A DNA stretch of 64,000 bases from an uncultured Alteromonadaceae bacterium (lineage in GTDB: Bacteria > Pseudomonadota > Gammaproteobacteria > Enterobacterales > Alteromonadaceae). Made by a program: the position numbers and the translations under genes. The notes beneath the pieces were generated by a model. It did no database searches. It saw only the letters and a program-made list of their open reading frames with translations, and had not been told where the DNA came from. The stretch is taken from NCBI GenBank assembly GCA_947501935.1, contig CANMXU010000010.1:62001-126000 (forward strand). The letters are read 5' to 3'. Shown piece after piece: positions 36,040 to 45,691 of the stretch (position 1 is the first letter of the stretch; each line of letters begins with the position of its first letter).

Positions 36040-36927
36040 TTAATGTTGCTCAAAAAAATTCATAATCATAGCATCCATTTTACTTCTTAATTCTCCGCCA
36101 ATACTATGGCCAATACCGTGTAAGGTTAATAACATAACTTTTTTTTCTTCTTCACAAACGTAAGAGTTAAGAGTCATTTTACGGTTTAGCTTTTTAACTC
36201 TAGCTGCACTACATTGGTTGAACTTCTGCCAAATATTTATTCTTTCTTTTGCGGAGTACATTTGTGCGAAATTTTTATTACTACCTTTAAAGCTTTTGTC
36301 TTTATCACCGATCACTTGAAATATAGACGTTTTTCTAGTTTCCTTGTCAGGCTCATGTGCATTCTTTGTCATGCCACATTTAGTTGGAGCTATAGCCGAA
36401 AATAGCTGAGTTTCTTTAGCAAGACGATAAGCGAATAATCCACCACTTGACCCTCCAGTAGCAAAAATTCTTGTTTCATCGACTAACTCTTGCTCAACTA
36501 AACTTGAGATAATCCTTTTAACTAAACCTACATCATCACTGTTTGATTTCGATCTCTTTTTAAAATTCCATAACGTATTGCCACTTCTTGATTTTCCGCC
36601 TGTAGGACTAATGCTTATAATGCGTTTTGATTTAACGTACGGTGATAACCTATTGTGATATCCAAGCCCTTTTCCTGAAGCGCCATGAAAACCAAATACA
36701 ACAGGAAATTTCTCTCGTTTATCAATACTCGTGGGGATTTCTATATAAACTTCTCTTTTTTCACCATCATGATTTATTACAATTCGATGTTTTCCTGATA
36801 ATAATTGAGGAAAACCACTACTCTTTTTAACAGTATGTTCAGTAAGTGAAGCTAGTGAGCAACAAGAAATAAAGATAAATATTCCACCGAACAAAAATTT
36901 ATTTAATACTCTTTTAATCTGATACAT
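36040..36927 (-). CDS. Exported alpha/beta hydrolase (polyhydroxybutyrate-depolymerase/LpqC-like)
   Basis: A 295-residue alpha/beta hydrolase with a hydrophobic N-terminal signal (residues 10-27, ending SCCSLAS, perhaps a lipoprotein). Catalytic residues: nucleophile S160 in GGSSGG (GxSxG), likely Asp near 216 in IGDKDKS, and His near 273 in GIGHSIGG; oxyanion loop GFHGASGKG at about 79-86. This pattern is typical of LpqC and feruloyl-esterase/PHB depolymerase-like esterases. The substrate is unknown. Its local base composition is more AT-rich with many Lys codons than the neighbours, which could indicate transfer. Monocistronic. Confidence 0.8.
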   Translation of the reverse strand: MYQIKRVLNKFLFGGIFIFISCCSLASLTEHTVKKSSGFPQLLSGKHRIVINHDGEKREVYIEIPTSIDKREKFPVVFGFHGASGKGLGYHNRLSPYVKSKRIISISPTGGKSRSGNTLWNFKKRSKSNSDDVGLVKRIISSLVEQELVDETRIFATGGSSGGLFAYRLAKETQLFSAIAPTKCGMTKNAHEPDKETRKTSIFQVIGDKDKSFKGSNKNFAQMYSAKERINIWQKFNQCSAARVKKLNRKMTLNSYVCEEEKKVMLLTLHGIGHSIGGELRSKMDAMIMNFFEQH

Positions 36928-37136
36928 TTTATTTATTAATCCTTTAATATTAATTTTTAAATAATTTTAAATGCTTTAAAGTTTAAGTTAAGTATCTATT
37001 TTTATTATAATATCGTACTTATTTTTTGTGGCAAGGCTTTCCGCATTTGTAAGTATTAATTGTTGTGGTCGTAAATGAATAGCTGGCGAGTGCTATTTAT
37101 TTACGACTCAGCTATAGATAAAACCTAGACAAGCCA

Positions 37137-38036
37137 TTAAAACTCATCCCAATATGGCTGCTCACCAAAATAATTGGCAATAAAGTCAATCAATACGCGG
37201 CAGCGCTGCGATAAAAAGCGTGTTTGTGGGTAAACAGCATAAGCGTGTAATAGCGGTAATTTATACTCAGCCATAATAGGTATTAGTTGGCCTGATGTTA
37301 TTGCTTGGTGAACAATGAATGTTGGCGCAAACCCGATTCCGTGGCCGTTAATGGCCATATCTTTTAAGAAGTCGCCGTTGTTGGCCGCAATTTTACTGTT
37401 TAACTGTAGCTTATGCGCTTTACCTTGTGGATCGCCTACTGTGATCACGTTATTGCTACCGTATTGTAAAAAGTTATGCTTGGCTAATTCCGTGATGTTT
37501 TTTGGTATTCCTGCTTTTTCTAAGTAATCAGGGCTGGCACATAATATATGATGAATAGGCATCAGGCGTTTTGCTTGTAAGCTTGAGTCTTTTAAATCGG
37601 CTATGCGAATAGCCAGTTCGTAGCCTTCTTCAATAAGGTCGATATGGCGGTCAACAAAGTCTATTTGCAAGTTTAAATCAGGATGTTTTTTGGTAAATTC
37701 GTTTATGACCGGAGTTAAATGAAGTAAACCAAACGATAGCGGCATGGTCATTTTCAAGGTGCCTGAAAGTGAGGTTTTACTACCAAGTGTTTGCGCATTC
37801 ATTTCATCAACATCGTCAATAATGGTTAATGAGCGTTGATAATAAGTTGTGCCTGCATCAGTTAAGGTCGATTTTCTGGTGGTGCGCGACAGCAATTGTG
37901 TACCTAACTTCGCCTCTAAATCACTTAAGCGTTTACTCACCGCTGACTTGGCAATATTGAGTTGTTCTGCGGCTTTCCCTATGCCGCCAGCTTCAATAAT
38001 GCGAACAAACAACGCCATATCTTCTAACTGTCCCAT
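37137..38036 (-). CDS. LysR family transcriptional regulator
   Basis: A 299-residue LysR-type regulator. The N-terminal winged helix-turn-helix is clear (FVRIIEAGGIGKAAEQLNIA and KSAVSKRLSDLEAKLG), followed by the substrate-binding domain. It is divergent from the doxX-pirin-GST genes, the classic LysR arrangement, so it probably controls them in response to a quinone or electrophile. It is similar in layout to the second LysR gene at 40661. The effector is not known. Confidence 0.9.
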   Translation of the reverse strand: MGQLEDMALFVRIIEAGGIGKAAEQLNIAKSAVSKRLSDLEAKLGTQLLSRTTRKSTLTDAGTTYYQRSLTIIDDVDEMNAQTLGSKTSLSGTLKMTMPLSFGLLHLTPVINEFTKKHPDLNLQIDFVDRHIDLIEEGYELAIRIADLKDSSLQAKRLMPIHHILCASPDYLEKAGIPKNITELAKHNFLQYGSNNVITVGDPQGKAHKLQLNSKIAANNGDFLKDMAINGHGIGFAPTFIVHQAITSGQLIPIMAEYKLPLLHAYAVYPQTRFLSQRCRVLIDFIANYFGEQPYWDEF

Positions 38037-38217
38037 AATACTATTACGCCTATTGTTCTTATTTTGAGAATTATTATTTAAAAATATGACTGTTTATTAT
38101 CTTTTGGTCAACAACTAAACTTTGCTTATTGAATTTACTTAGCAGCAAACATAACCGTATATAACACCAAAACAAAATATAATTAACCCTATATTTGAAC
38201 AATAAACGAGGCAAAAA

Positions 38218-38601
38218 ATGAATAAATTACAATTATTAAGTGCACCATTAGGTAGAGTTTTACTAGCGATAATTTTTTTAACGTCAGGTATAAACAAAGT
38301 TTTTTCTTATGCTGGCACTCAAGGTTACATGGAAGCGATGGGCGTACCCGCGATATTATTGCCATTGGTTATTGTGGTTGAAATACTGGGTGCTTTAGCC
38401 ATTATTTTAGGTTGGAAAACACATCAGGCAGCATTTTTATTAGCCGGTTTTAGTCTCGTTTCAGCGGTGTTATTTCATGCTGATTTTGCTAATCAAATGC
38501 AAATGATCATGTTCATGAAAAACATTAGCATAGCTGGCGCTTTCTTTATCTTATTTGCTCAAGGACCGGGTGCTTATGCACTGGACAATAGAGCCAAGTA
38601 A
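38218..38601 (+). CDS. DoxX family membrane protein
   Basis: A 127-residue protein with four hydrophobic helices, matching DoxX/MhqP-like families (LGRVLLAIIFLTSGINKV, VVEILGALAIILGW, AAFLLAGFSLVSAVLFH). Members occur with quinone-detoxification genes. It starts with ATG after GAGGC and lies 47 bp upstream of a pirin gene, so it is in an operon with it. Confidence 0.88.
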   Translation: MNKLQLLSAPLGRVLLAIIFLTSGINKVFSYAGTQGYMEAMGVPAILLPLVIVVEILGALAIILGWKTHQAAFLLAGFSLVSAVLFHADFANQMQMIMFMKNISIAGAFFILFAQGPGAYALDNRAK

Positions 38602-38648
38602 AGAATCACTTACTTAAATTTACTTAGCTAATTAAATAGGAGCAACTG

Positions 38649-39551
38649 ATGAATACTGAACAAGTAGAAAATACTCATATTAAGGCTGAGAAGCGCAGCT
38701 TAGTTAAAGTGCTTTCTGGCATAGCAACCACAGATGGCGACGGTGTTAAATTAACCCGTATTATCGGTTCGCCAGAGCTTAATATGTTAGACCCATTTTT
38801 ATTACTTGATAGCTTTGAAAGTGAGCAAGCGCAAGATTATATTGGCGGCTTTCCTGAGCACCCACACCGAGGCTTTGAAACAGTAACCTATTTACTTAAT
38901 GGTCGAATGCGTCATAAAGATAATGCCGGTCATGAAGGTGTGATTGAACCCGGCGGTGTGCAATGGATGACGGCAGGAAAAGGCATATTGCACTCTGAAA
39001 TGCCCGAGCAAGAAAATGGTTTATTACAAGGTTTTCAGTTGTGGGTGAATTTACCTAAAATGGCAAAAATGACCGAGCCTAACTATCAAGAGTTTTTACC
39101 TGATGTTATGCCAATTGAGCGCCATATAAATGGGTGTGAAATTACCGTTATTGCAGGTAAAACAAACCAAGGCACCGTTGGTCCGGTGATTAACGATTAT
39201 ACCTATCCACTATATATGGATATTCGACTTCCGGCAGGTGATCATTTTGTGCAAAACATAACGGTTGGTCACAACGCCTTTATTTACCTTATTCAAGGTG
39301 ACTTAACGGTTGAAGGGGAAACTCCTTTGCAAGATGAAAAAATTGTTGCCAAAAATCTTGGCGTATTAAGTAAAGGTCAGCAATTATCCATAGTTAATGG
39401 TGATAAACCAAGCCGCTTGTTATTAATTGCCGGTAAACCACTTAATGAACCAGTGGCTCGTGGCGGGCCATTTGTAATGAATACTCGCGCAGAAATTATG
39501 CAGGCTTATGACGACTTTAATAATGGCTTGTTCCACAAAGCGTCGCTTTAA
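38649..39551 (+). CDS. Pirin family protein
   Basis: A 300-residue bicupin of the pirin family. The iron-binding N-cupin motif is present: HPHRGFETVTYLL (two His), then HSEMPEQ and QLWVNLP. Pirins can act as quercetinases or as redox-sensitive regulators; which applies here is open. It shares the cluster with DoxX and glutathionyl-hydroquinone reductase, an association seen in quinone-stress loci. A GGAGCAACTG precedes the ATG. Confidence 0.92.
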   Translation: MNTEQVENTHIKAEKRSLVKVLSGIATTDGDGVKLTRIIGSPELNMLDPFLLLDSFESEQAQDYIGGFPEHPHRGFETVTYLLNGRMRHKDNAGHEGVIEPGGVQWMTAGKGILHSEMPEQENGLLQGFQLWVNLPKMAKMTEPNYQEFLPDVMPIERHINGCEITVIAGKTNQGTVGPVINDYTYPLYMDIRLPAGDHFVQNITVGHNAFIYLIQGDLTVEGETPLQDEKIVAKNLGVLSKGQQLSIVNGDKPSRLLLIAGKPLNEPVARGGPFVMNTRAEIMQAYDDFNNGLFHKASL

Positions 39552-39634
39552 TCGCTTAATTAAAAACATTCATTAAGTAAGCTTTGTAGTATCAACATTA
39601 ACACCAAAAGAAATGAATAATAGAGGACGTTATT

Positions 39635-40588
39635 ATGGGATTATTAGTCGCAGGTAAATGGCATACCGATTGGTATGATACTAAAGAAAATGGCGGGAAA
39701 TTTGTTCGTAAAGACTCCAGTTTTCGCAATTGGGTAACCAAAAATGGCGAAGCTGGGCCAAGTGGTAACGCTGGTTTTAAAGCTGAAGCAGGTCGTTATC
39801 ATTTATATCTATCACTGGCGTGTCCATGGGCACATCGCGCTTTGATTTTCCGTAGCCTTAAAGGCTTAGAAGATATGATTTCGGTATCAATTGTTAATGC
39901 TTACATGGGCGATGAAGGCTGGACCTTTACACCAGGTAATGGCGTAATCGCCGATAGCATTAATCATAAAATACGTATGCATGAAATTTATAGCTTAGCT
40001 GATGCTGATTATACCGGCCGAGTGACGGTACCAGTATTATGGGATAAAAAAACGAATACCATTGTTAGCAATGAGTCAGCAGACATTATTCGCATGTTAA
40101 ACAGTGCTTTTGATGATGTTGGCGCTAAGGCCGGCGATTATTACCCGACAGAGCTGCGCAGTGCAATTGATGAAATAAATGAGCTGATTTATCACAACTT
40201 TAATAACGGCGTTTATCGGGTTGGCTTTGCTACTACACAAGCTGCTTATGAAGAAGCCTATACTGAATTATTTACGGTGTTAGAGCAACTGGAACAACGC
40301 CTTAGTAAACAAGCTTATTTAGTTGGCAGCGAGATCACTGAAGCTGATTGGCGCTTTTTCACCACGCTGGTACGTTTTGACGCGGTTTATTTTGGCCACT
40401 TTAAATGCAATAAAAAACGTATTGCTGATTATCCGGCGCTATCGAATTATTTACGCGACTTATACCATCAGCCGGGCATTGCCAGTACCGTTGATATTGA
40501 TTATATCAAAGCCCATTATTATGGCTCGCATACCACCATCAACCCAACTGGTATTATTCCTTTAGGACCAGAGCTTAATTTCTTGTAA
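39635..40588 (+). CDS. yqjG: Glutathionyl-hydroquinone reductase (xi-class GST)
   Basis: A 317-residue xi-class glutathione transferase. The active-site cysteine is C63 in LACPWAHRAL, with family motifs YTGRVTVPVLWDKK, SNESADIIRML and the C-terminal ADWRFFTTLVRFDAVY. These enzymes reduce glutathionyl-hydroquinones and related conjugates back to hydroquinones. It is the third gene after doxX and pirin and is likely under the same LysR regulator. AGAGGACG precedes the ATG. Confidence 0.92.
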   Translation: MGLLVAGKWHTDWYDTKENGGKFVRKDSSFRNWVTKNGEAGPSGNAGFKAEAGRYHLYLSLACPWAHRALIFRSLKGLEDMISVSIVNAYMGDEGWTFTPGNGVIADSINHKIRMHEIYSLADADYTGRVTVPVLWDKKTNTIVSNESADIIRMLNSAFDDVGAKAGDYYPTELRSAIDEINELIYHNFNNGVYRVGFATTQAAYEEAYTELFTVLEQLEQRLSKQAYLVGSEITEADWRFFTTLVRFDAVYFGHFKCNKKRIADYPALSNYLRDLYHQPGIASTVDIDYIKAHYYGSHTTINPTGIIPLGPELNFL

Positions 40589-40660
40589 GGCATGAATAAG
40601 CTCCAAGAGAGCGAGGAGCAAGCATATAAGCGCGCTCAGGAGAAGTATGCTTACTCGCTA

Positions 40661-41560
40661 CTAAGCTTTAGATTTTTTATTTTCGATAAGATAATTAATT
40701 AAGGTTTTTAAGGTGGTGTTCATGAGTTTATTCGCTGGAAATACCAACGATACCGGTAAAGGCTTGAAGGCAAAGTCTGCTAATATCGGGACCAATTTTC
40801 CTGAGTCTAAATATTGCTGAATTAAAAACGTTGGTAACTGAGCAATACCATGACCGTCAGCAGAGAATTTTGCGGTTACATCACCATCGTTCGCTTCAAT
40901 AAAAGGCTTGACCGAAACTTGCTGATCGCGTGAATTTTCTACATAACGCCATCGACCCGGCTGACGATTTGAACTGTCTAAAATGCACTGGTGGTTCACC
41001 AAGTCTTTTGGGTGATTGGGTAAACCAAAACGAGCAATATATTCTGGACTCGCGACAAAGTGCACTTTTATTGACGAGTAACGCCGCGCAACAAGACTTG
41101 AGTCGGGTAGTTCTCCCACGCGCACACTTAAGTCGACACCTTCTTCCACCATGTTGACAAAGCGATTAACGAACATCCATGAGATATTCACTTGAGGATA
41201 TTGTTTAATAAAGTCGCTGGTGCTTTGCAATATGCCTAACTGTGATGAGCCTAGCGGCGCTGAAATACGAATATGGCCGGCAATTCTTTGCTGCCGTTCA
41301 TTGGCAATATCTTCAAGATCATCAATACGACTAAGAATGTCTTTAAAGCGCTCAACGTAATATGTGCCTTCCACAGTTAAATGCATCGCGCGCGTGGTTC
41401 GATATAACAGCTGAGCAGCAAAGTGCGTTTCTAAGTCGACCACTTGTTTACTGACTGCAGAAGTTACGATATTCAATTCCCTCGCCGCGCCACTAAAGCT
41501 TTCTTTTTCAGTAACCAACAGAAAAGTTCGCATCGCTCTTAATAAATCTATTTTTCTCAT
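40661..41560 (-). CDS. LysR family transcriptional regulator
   Basis: A second LysR-type regulator of 299 residues (HTH FSGAARELNIVTSAVSKQVVD). It is divergent from the short-chain dehydrogenase gene at 41657, which is its likely target, with a 96-bp spacer. It resembles the first LysR gene in general plan. Effector unknown. Confidence 0.9.
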   Translation of the reverse strand: MRKIDLLRAMRTFLLVTEKESFSGAARELNIVTSAVSKQVVDLETHFAAQLLYRTTRAMHLTVEGTYYVERFKDILSRIDDLEDIANERQQRIAGHIRISAPLGSSQLGILQSTSDFIKQYPQVNISWMFVNRFVNMVEEGVDLSVRVGELPDSSLVARRYSSIKVHFVASPEYIARFGLPNHPKDLVNHQCILDSSNRQPGRWRYVENSRDQQVSVKPFIEANDGDVTAKFSADGHGIAQLPTFLIQQYLDSGKLVPILADFAFKPLPVSLVFPANKLMNTTLKTLINYLIENKKSKA

Positions 41561-41656
41561 ATTGTGAATAATCTTTTCAATTTATCGCTGTTTATCATAT
41601 TTAAGTGGGTAATTATACTTATTGCAACTTAAACAAAAACACAATTTGGAAAAAAC

Positions 41657-42256
41657 ATGAAAATATTATTAATCGGCGCATCAGGTACTATTGGTCAGGC
41701 AGTTGCACAAGCATTCTCTGGCGAGCATCAAGTGATTAAAGCCAATTTCTCAGGCGGTGATGTTAAAGTTGATTTAGGTAACAGTGACTCAATTCAAGCG
41801 ATGTTTGCTGAAGTTGGTCAAGTCGATGCGGTAATTTCTACGGCTGGTTTAGCAAGCTTTGCACCATTAGAGCTATTAAGTGATGCAAACTATCAATTGG
41901 CACTGCAAAATAAATTAATGGGACAAATTAATTTATTACGTTTTGGGCAGGCTTTTGTCAAAGAAGGCGGTTCAATTACCTTAACCTCAGGTATTTTATC
42001 GCGTCAACCTATGCCGGGCAGTGCCGCGATAAGTATGGCCAATGGTGCATTAGAAAGCTTTGTAAAAGCGGCCGCGTTGGAATTAGATAATGTGCGATTG
42101 AATGTGGTTGCCCCCGCCTTTGTTAAAGAAACGATGGAGATGATGGGCATGGACAGCAGACATGGTTTATCAGCTGCTGATACCGCTAAAGCTTATGTTG
42201 CTGCGGTAACTGGTACTATGCATGGCGAAACCTTAGATGCACCTGATTATTCATAA
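41657..42256 (+). CDS. Short-chain dehydrogenase/reductase
   Basis: A 199-residue SDR of the small, classical-like type. The NAD(P)-binding GASGTIG motif is at residues 7-13; VDAVISTAG provides the NAG-equivalent. The usual YxxxK active site is not evident: the stretch after GSITLTSGILSRQPMPG reads SAAISMANGALESFVKAAALE, without Tyr. That makes it one of the atypical SDRs without the Tyr-Lys pair, so activity is uncertain. It is divergent from a LysR gene. Confidence 0.85.
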   Translation: MKILLIGASGTIGQAVAQAFSGEHQVIKANFSGGDVKVDLGNSDSIQAMFAEVGQVDAVISTAGLASFAPLELLSDANYQLALQNKLMGQINLLRFGQAFVKEGGSITLTSGILSRQPMPGSAAISMANGALESFVKAAALELDNVRLNVVAPAFVKETMEMMGMDSRHGLSAADTAKAYVAAVTGTMHGETLDAPDYS

Positions 42257-42738
42257 CCGCCTATTTAAAACCGTTTAGTTGCGTCGTTACATTGCTGTTA
42301 TTGAAATATCAGCAATGTAACCTTTTTAGTTTATGGTGCGTTCTGTTTGGTCTATTGTTATGTTTAAACCCATCTAAAGAAGAACTTCTGCAAGGATAAC
42401 GTTTAAATGGCTTAATAGTTAAACTAAGTGTTTACTTTGTAATCATATAGCGCTAGTATGCGCGAGTTATTTATTCTCCTCTCGTTTATTTAACTGTTCA
42501 TCTGTTACTTTCTAAGTAGATGAACCGTGTTATGTCTTTCCCTTTCACAGTCAGTCATCACCAAAAAAAACTAAGCTTAATTGTTGTCTGATATTCGAGT
42601 ATTTAACTCGAGTACTTTGTTAGTTATTATTTTCTAAATTGCTCAAACAATAATATAGCTTTCTTATGTGTGCGTTATTATACCAATCTGGATAATTAAT
42701 TGATCAACTTGGTATTTCGCAAATTTAAAGAGTGTATT
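42257..42738. other. Intergenic region with hairpin
   Basis: A 480-bp AT-rich spacer. GTTCATCT (42496-42503) and AGATGAAC (42518-42525) enclose ACTT/AAGT, forming a stable hairpin of about 12 pairs with a short bulge; no T-run follows. Role unknown. Otherwise only promoter sequence for the small gene downstream. Confidence 0.4.
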
Positions 42739-42906
42739 ATGTCTTATACCAATAATGGGTTGGAGCTTTCAATAAGTTCACCCGTACAATCTATATCTGT
42801 GAACAAACTTAATATTGTTGTAACAGATAAAAAAGGCTCACAGTTAATTAAATTTAACAATGTGAACCAACGTAAATGTTTTTTAGCTTGGATCTACCAA
42901 GTATAA
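42739..42906 (+). CDS. Small hypothetical protein
   Basis: A 55-residue protein beginning MSYTNNGLELS. The ATG at 42739 is preferred over an upstream TTG at 42700. It has alternating polar and hydrophobic residues (beta-type) with no signal peptide. I do not recognise it. A strong terminator follows (42953-42986). Confidence 0.5.
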   Translation: MSYTNNGLELSISSPVQSISVNKLNIVVTDKKGSQLIKFNNVNQRKCFLAWIYQV

Positions 42907-42952
42907 TTAACGCTTTAATGTTTTGATGAATATATCAAAGTATTAAAACGAG

Positions 42953-42986
42953 AAAGGCTGCCAGATTAAATCGGGCAGCCTTTTTT
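42953..42986. terminator. Bidirectional terminator
   Basis: AAAGGCTGCC / GGCAGCCTTT with inner GAT/ATC pairing and a T-run on the right. Separates the small gene and the serA-like gene. Confidence 0.9.
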
Positions 42987-43030
42987 ATTACTTGCTTTGT
43001 TTACTTCATTTCTTGAAGCTTTAAGCTAAA

Positions 43031-44200
43031 TTACACACTTCTTACATGAAATACATGTTCAACGTTTGAAAGCTGCTCTAATAAGTTCGCAGTTGGTTCT
43101 TGTTCAATATCTAAAATAGTGTAGGCGATTTCATCACGACTTTTATTGACCATATCAAGTACGTTAATGTTTAAGTCGGCTAATAAGTTTAATACTGTGC
43201 CTAATACTTTTGGTACGTTATCGTTAGCAAAAGTTACCCGATAACCTGTGGTCCGTTCCATTGATACTGCAGGGAAATTCACTGAATTAATAATGTTGCC
43301 GTTATCAAGAAAGTCGACTAATTGATTAGCCCCCATTACCGCACAGTTTTCTTCTGCTTCTACAGTACTTGCGCCTAAATGAGGAAATAAGATCGCTTTT
43401 TCATGAGCAATAAGAGCTTCACTTGGAAAGTCAGCAATATAACGGGTAAGCTTGCCAGAGTCTAAAGCGGCAATAACCGCGCTTTCTTCGACTAATTCGC
43501 CGCGCGCTAAGTTGATCAGTTGCGCACCGTCTTTAATGGCTGAAAACGCTTCTTCATTCATAAAGCCTAAGGTTGCAGGAACAACAGGCACGTGCAAGGT
43601 AACAAAGTCAGAACGCGCTAATAATGAATTAAGGTTTGCTGCGCGAGTAACGCTTGACGATAACTGCCATGCCGCTTCAACACTGAGCTTGGGATCATAA
43701 CCAATAACTTTCATGCCTAAGCTTAAAGCAAGGTTGGCTATTTTAGCGCCAATAGCACCTAAACCAACCACGCCTAAGGTTTTACCTTCTAGCTCGCTGC
43801 CGCCGTATTGCTTCTTACCTGCTTCTACTTTTTTGTGAAGGGCTGTTGGGTCGGTTTCGTTAGCTAATGAATCAACATAGTTCATGCTTTGAGTAATACC
43901 GCGTGAGCCTAATAATAAGCTCGCTAATACTAATTCTTTAACCGCATTGGCGTTAGCGCCTGGGGTATTAAATACTACAATACCTTGTGGCGTGTAGTCG
44001 CTTACCGGAATGTTATTAACACCTGCGCCTGCTCGCGCTATAGCTAATACTGAACTTGGTAGCGCTTCGGTATGCAATTTATGACTACGCAATAAAATAG
44101 CGTCGGGGTTTTCACAAGCTGGAGATACTTCATAGTTATTTGCTGGGAATTTGTCTAAACCTTTTGCGGCAATGTTGTTATAAGTTCTAATTTTTTTCAT
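43031..44200 (-). CDS. serA: D-3-phosphoglycerate dehydrogenase family protein with ACT domain
   Basis: A 389-residue NAD-dependent D-2-hydroxyacid dehydrogenase. The NAD-binding motif is GVVGLGAIGAKIA at about 143-155; catalytic residues are Arg in INLARGELV (232), Glu near 261 in DFPSEA, and His in FPHLGAST (273). The C-terminus (about 320-389) is an ACT domain (YTILDIEQEPTANLLEQL) that could bind serine for feedback control. It catalyses the first step of serine synthesis, with serC immediately upstream. A terminator lies between the two genes, so they may be only partly co-transcribed. Confidence 0.88.
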   Translation of the reverse strand: MKKIRTYNNIAAKGLDKFPANNYEVSPACENPDAILLRSHKLHTEALPSSVLAIARAGAGVNNIPVSDYTPQGIVVFNTPGANANAVKELVLASLLLGSRGITQSMNYVDSLANETDPTALHKKVEAGKKQYGGSELEGKTLGVVGLGAIGAKIANLALSLGMKVIGYDPKLSVEAAWQLSSSVTRAANLNSLLARSDFVTLHVPVVPATLGFMNEEAFSAIKDGAQLINLARGELVEESAVIAALDSGKLTRYIADFPSEALIAHEKAILFPHLGASTVEAEENCAVMGANQLVDFLDNGNIINSVNFPAVSMERTTGYRVTFANDNVPKVLGTVLNLLADLNINVLDMVNKSRDEIAYTILDIEQEPTANLLEQLSNVEHVFHVRSV

Positions 44201-44305
44201 AAGTTGCTCGTTGTTATAATTATGTTTGTTTTAAGGTAATTATTATTAGTACTGTTATTTTGTATTTTGTATTGCTGTTGCCAGCTTATTATTTTTATAT
44301 GAACA

Positions 44306-44344
44306 ATAAAAAAAACGGGTCATTACAATCAGCAATCACCCGTT
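44306..44344 (-). terminator. Terminator between serC and the serA-like gene
   Basis: Seven-pair stem AACGGGT (44314-44320) / ACCCGTT (44338-44344), 17-base loop, followed on the minus strand by eight T. It lies six bp after the serC stop and may attenuate read-through into the next gene. Confidence 0.85.
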
Positions 44345-44350
44345 ATGCTT

Positions 44351-45466
44351 TTAAGCTGTAGCTTGTTCGTAAGCCCATGTTAACCATGGCAGTAGGGCGA
44401 CCACATCGGCTTTTTCAACCGTGGCACCACACCAAATACGTAAACCTGACGGCGCATCTTTATAAGCGCCAATATCAAAGGCAACTTCTTCATCAGCAAG
44501 TAATTTGATCATGGTTTTAATTTGTTCATCGCTGGCTTTTAGCTGGAAACAAACACTGGTGTTTGAACATATTTCAGGGCTTTGCGCTAAAAAGTCGATC
44601 CAATCATTTGCTGCAACGTATTCTGCTAAAGCTTGTAAGTTGCCTTGGCTTTTCTCAATTGCTGCTGGTAAGCCGCCAATGCACTCGATCCAAGCGAGTG
44701 CGTCTAAGTAATCTTCAACACATAACAGCGATGGGGTATTAATTGTGGCGCCTTTGAAGATGCCGTCAATTAATTTACCTTTGTTAGTTAAACGGAACAC
44801 CTTAGGTAGTGGCCAAGCTGGAGTGTAAGACTCTAAGCGTTCTACAGCTCTAGGGCTTAAAATTAACATGCCATGGGCACCTTCACCGCCAAGCACTTTT
44901 TGCCAACTAAAAGTGGCAACATCAATTTTTTTCCAGTCAATATCCATGGCAAAAACTGCACTGGTGGCATCACAAATTGTTAGGCCAGTACGTTCATCAC
45001 TTATCCAGTCAGCATTTTCTACTTTTACCCCTGAGGTGGTGCCGTTCCAAGTGAAAATAATGTCGTGATCTGGGTTCGCTTGAGAAAAGTCAGGTAATTG
45101 ACCATATTCACCAACAAACGAACGTGCGTCTTCAAGCTTTAATTGTTTCGCGACATCTGACGCCCAACCTGAGCCAAAAGACTCCCATGCAAAAACATCA
45201 ACAGGACGTTGACCTAATAATGACCACATCGCCATTTCCATCGCACCAGTATCAGAACCCGGTACTATGCCGACTTTGTAACCTTCGGGTAAATTTAATA
45301 AACGAGCAGTTTCATCAATGGCAGTTTTTAAACGTGATTTACCAATGCTACTACGGTGAGAGCGACCTAGGCTGTCGGTATTTAATGAAGAAAGATCATA
45401 GCCGGGGCGTTTAGTACAAGGGCCTGAAGAAAAATTAGGATTTTGCGGTTTAACGTTAGGTTTCAT
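44351..45466 (-). CDS. serC: Phosphoserine aminotransferase
   Basis: A 371-residue PLP-dependent class V aminotransferase. It matches the archaeal/alphaproteobacterial type of phosphoserine transaminase ([14 protein letters not shown] start, [12 protein letters not shown]). The PLP lysine is in [14 protein letters not shown] (K193 region). It converts 3-phosphohydroxypyruvate and glutamate to phosphoserine, acting after the adjacent serA-like dehydrogenase. AAGGAACATT precedes the ATG. It is the promoter-proximal gene of the pair. Confidence 0.92.
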   Translation of the reverse strand: MKPNVKPQNPNFSSGPCTKRPGYDLSSLNTDSLGRSHRSSIGKSRLKTAIDETARLLNLPEGYKVGIVPGSDTGAMEMAMWSLLGQRPVDVFAWESFGSGWASDVAKQLKLEDARSFVGEYGQLPDFSQANPDHDIIFTWNGTTSGVKVENADWISDERTGLTICDATSAVFAMDIDWKKIDVATFSWQKVLGGEGAHGMLILSPRAVERLESYTPAWPLPKVFRLTNKGKLIDGIFKGATINTPSLLCVEDYLDALAWIECIGGLPAAIEKSQGNLQALAEYVAANDWIDFLAQSPEICSNTSVCFQLKASDEQIKTMIKLLADEEVAFDIGAYKDAPSGLRIWCGATVEKADVVALLPWLTWAYEQATA

Positions 45467-45691
45467 TAATGTTCCTTGTTGGGTCGCTAATAAGTTGACC
45501 CTTTAAAAAAAGTAGCTGGTAAAAGTGCTAAAGTGTAAATATTCTGTGCCAAATAGTGCCTTAAATTTGAGCTGTGCTCAATAGCGATTACCGAACAAAT
45601 CACGGTTAATGTAAATTAACTGAGTGATGGTTAATTAAACGTAAACTCTTAAAAGCACAATTGCGGCTGACAAAGCAAGGAAGTAGGGAAT

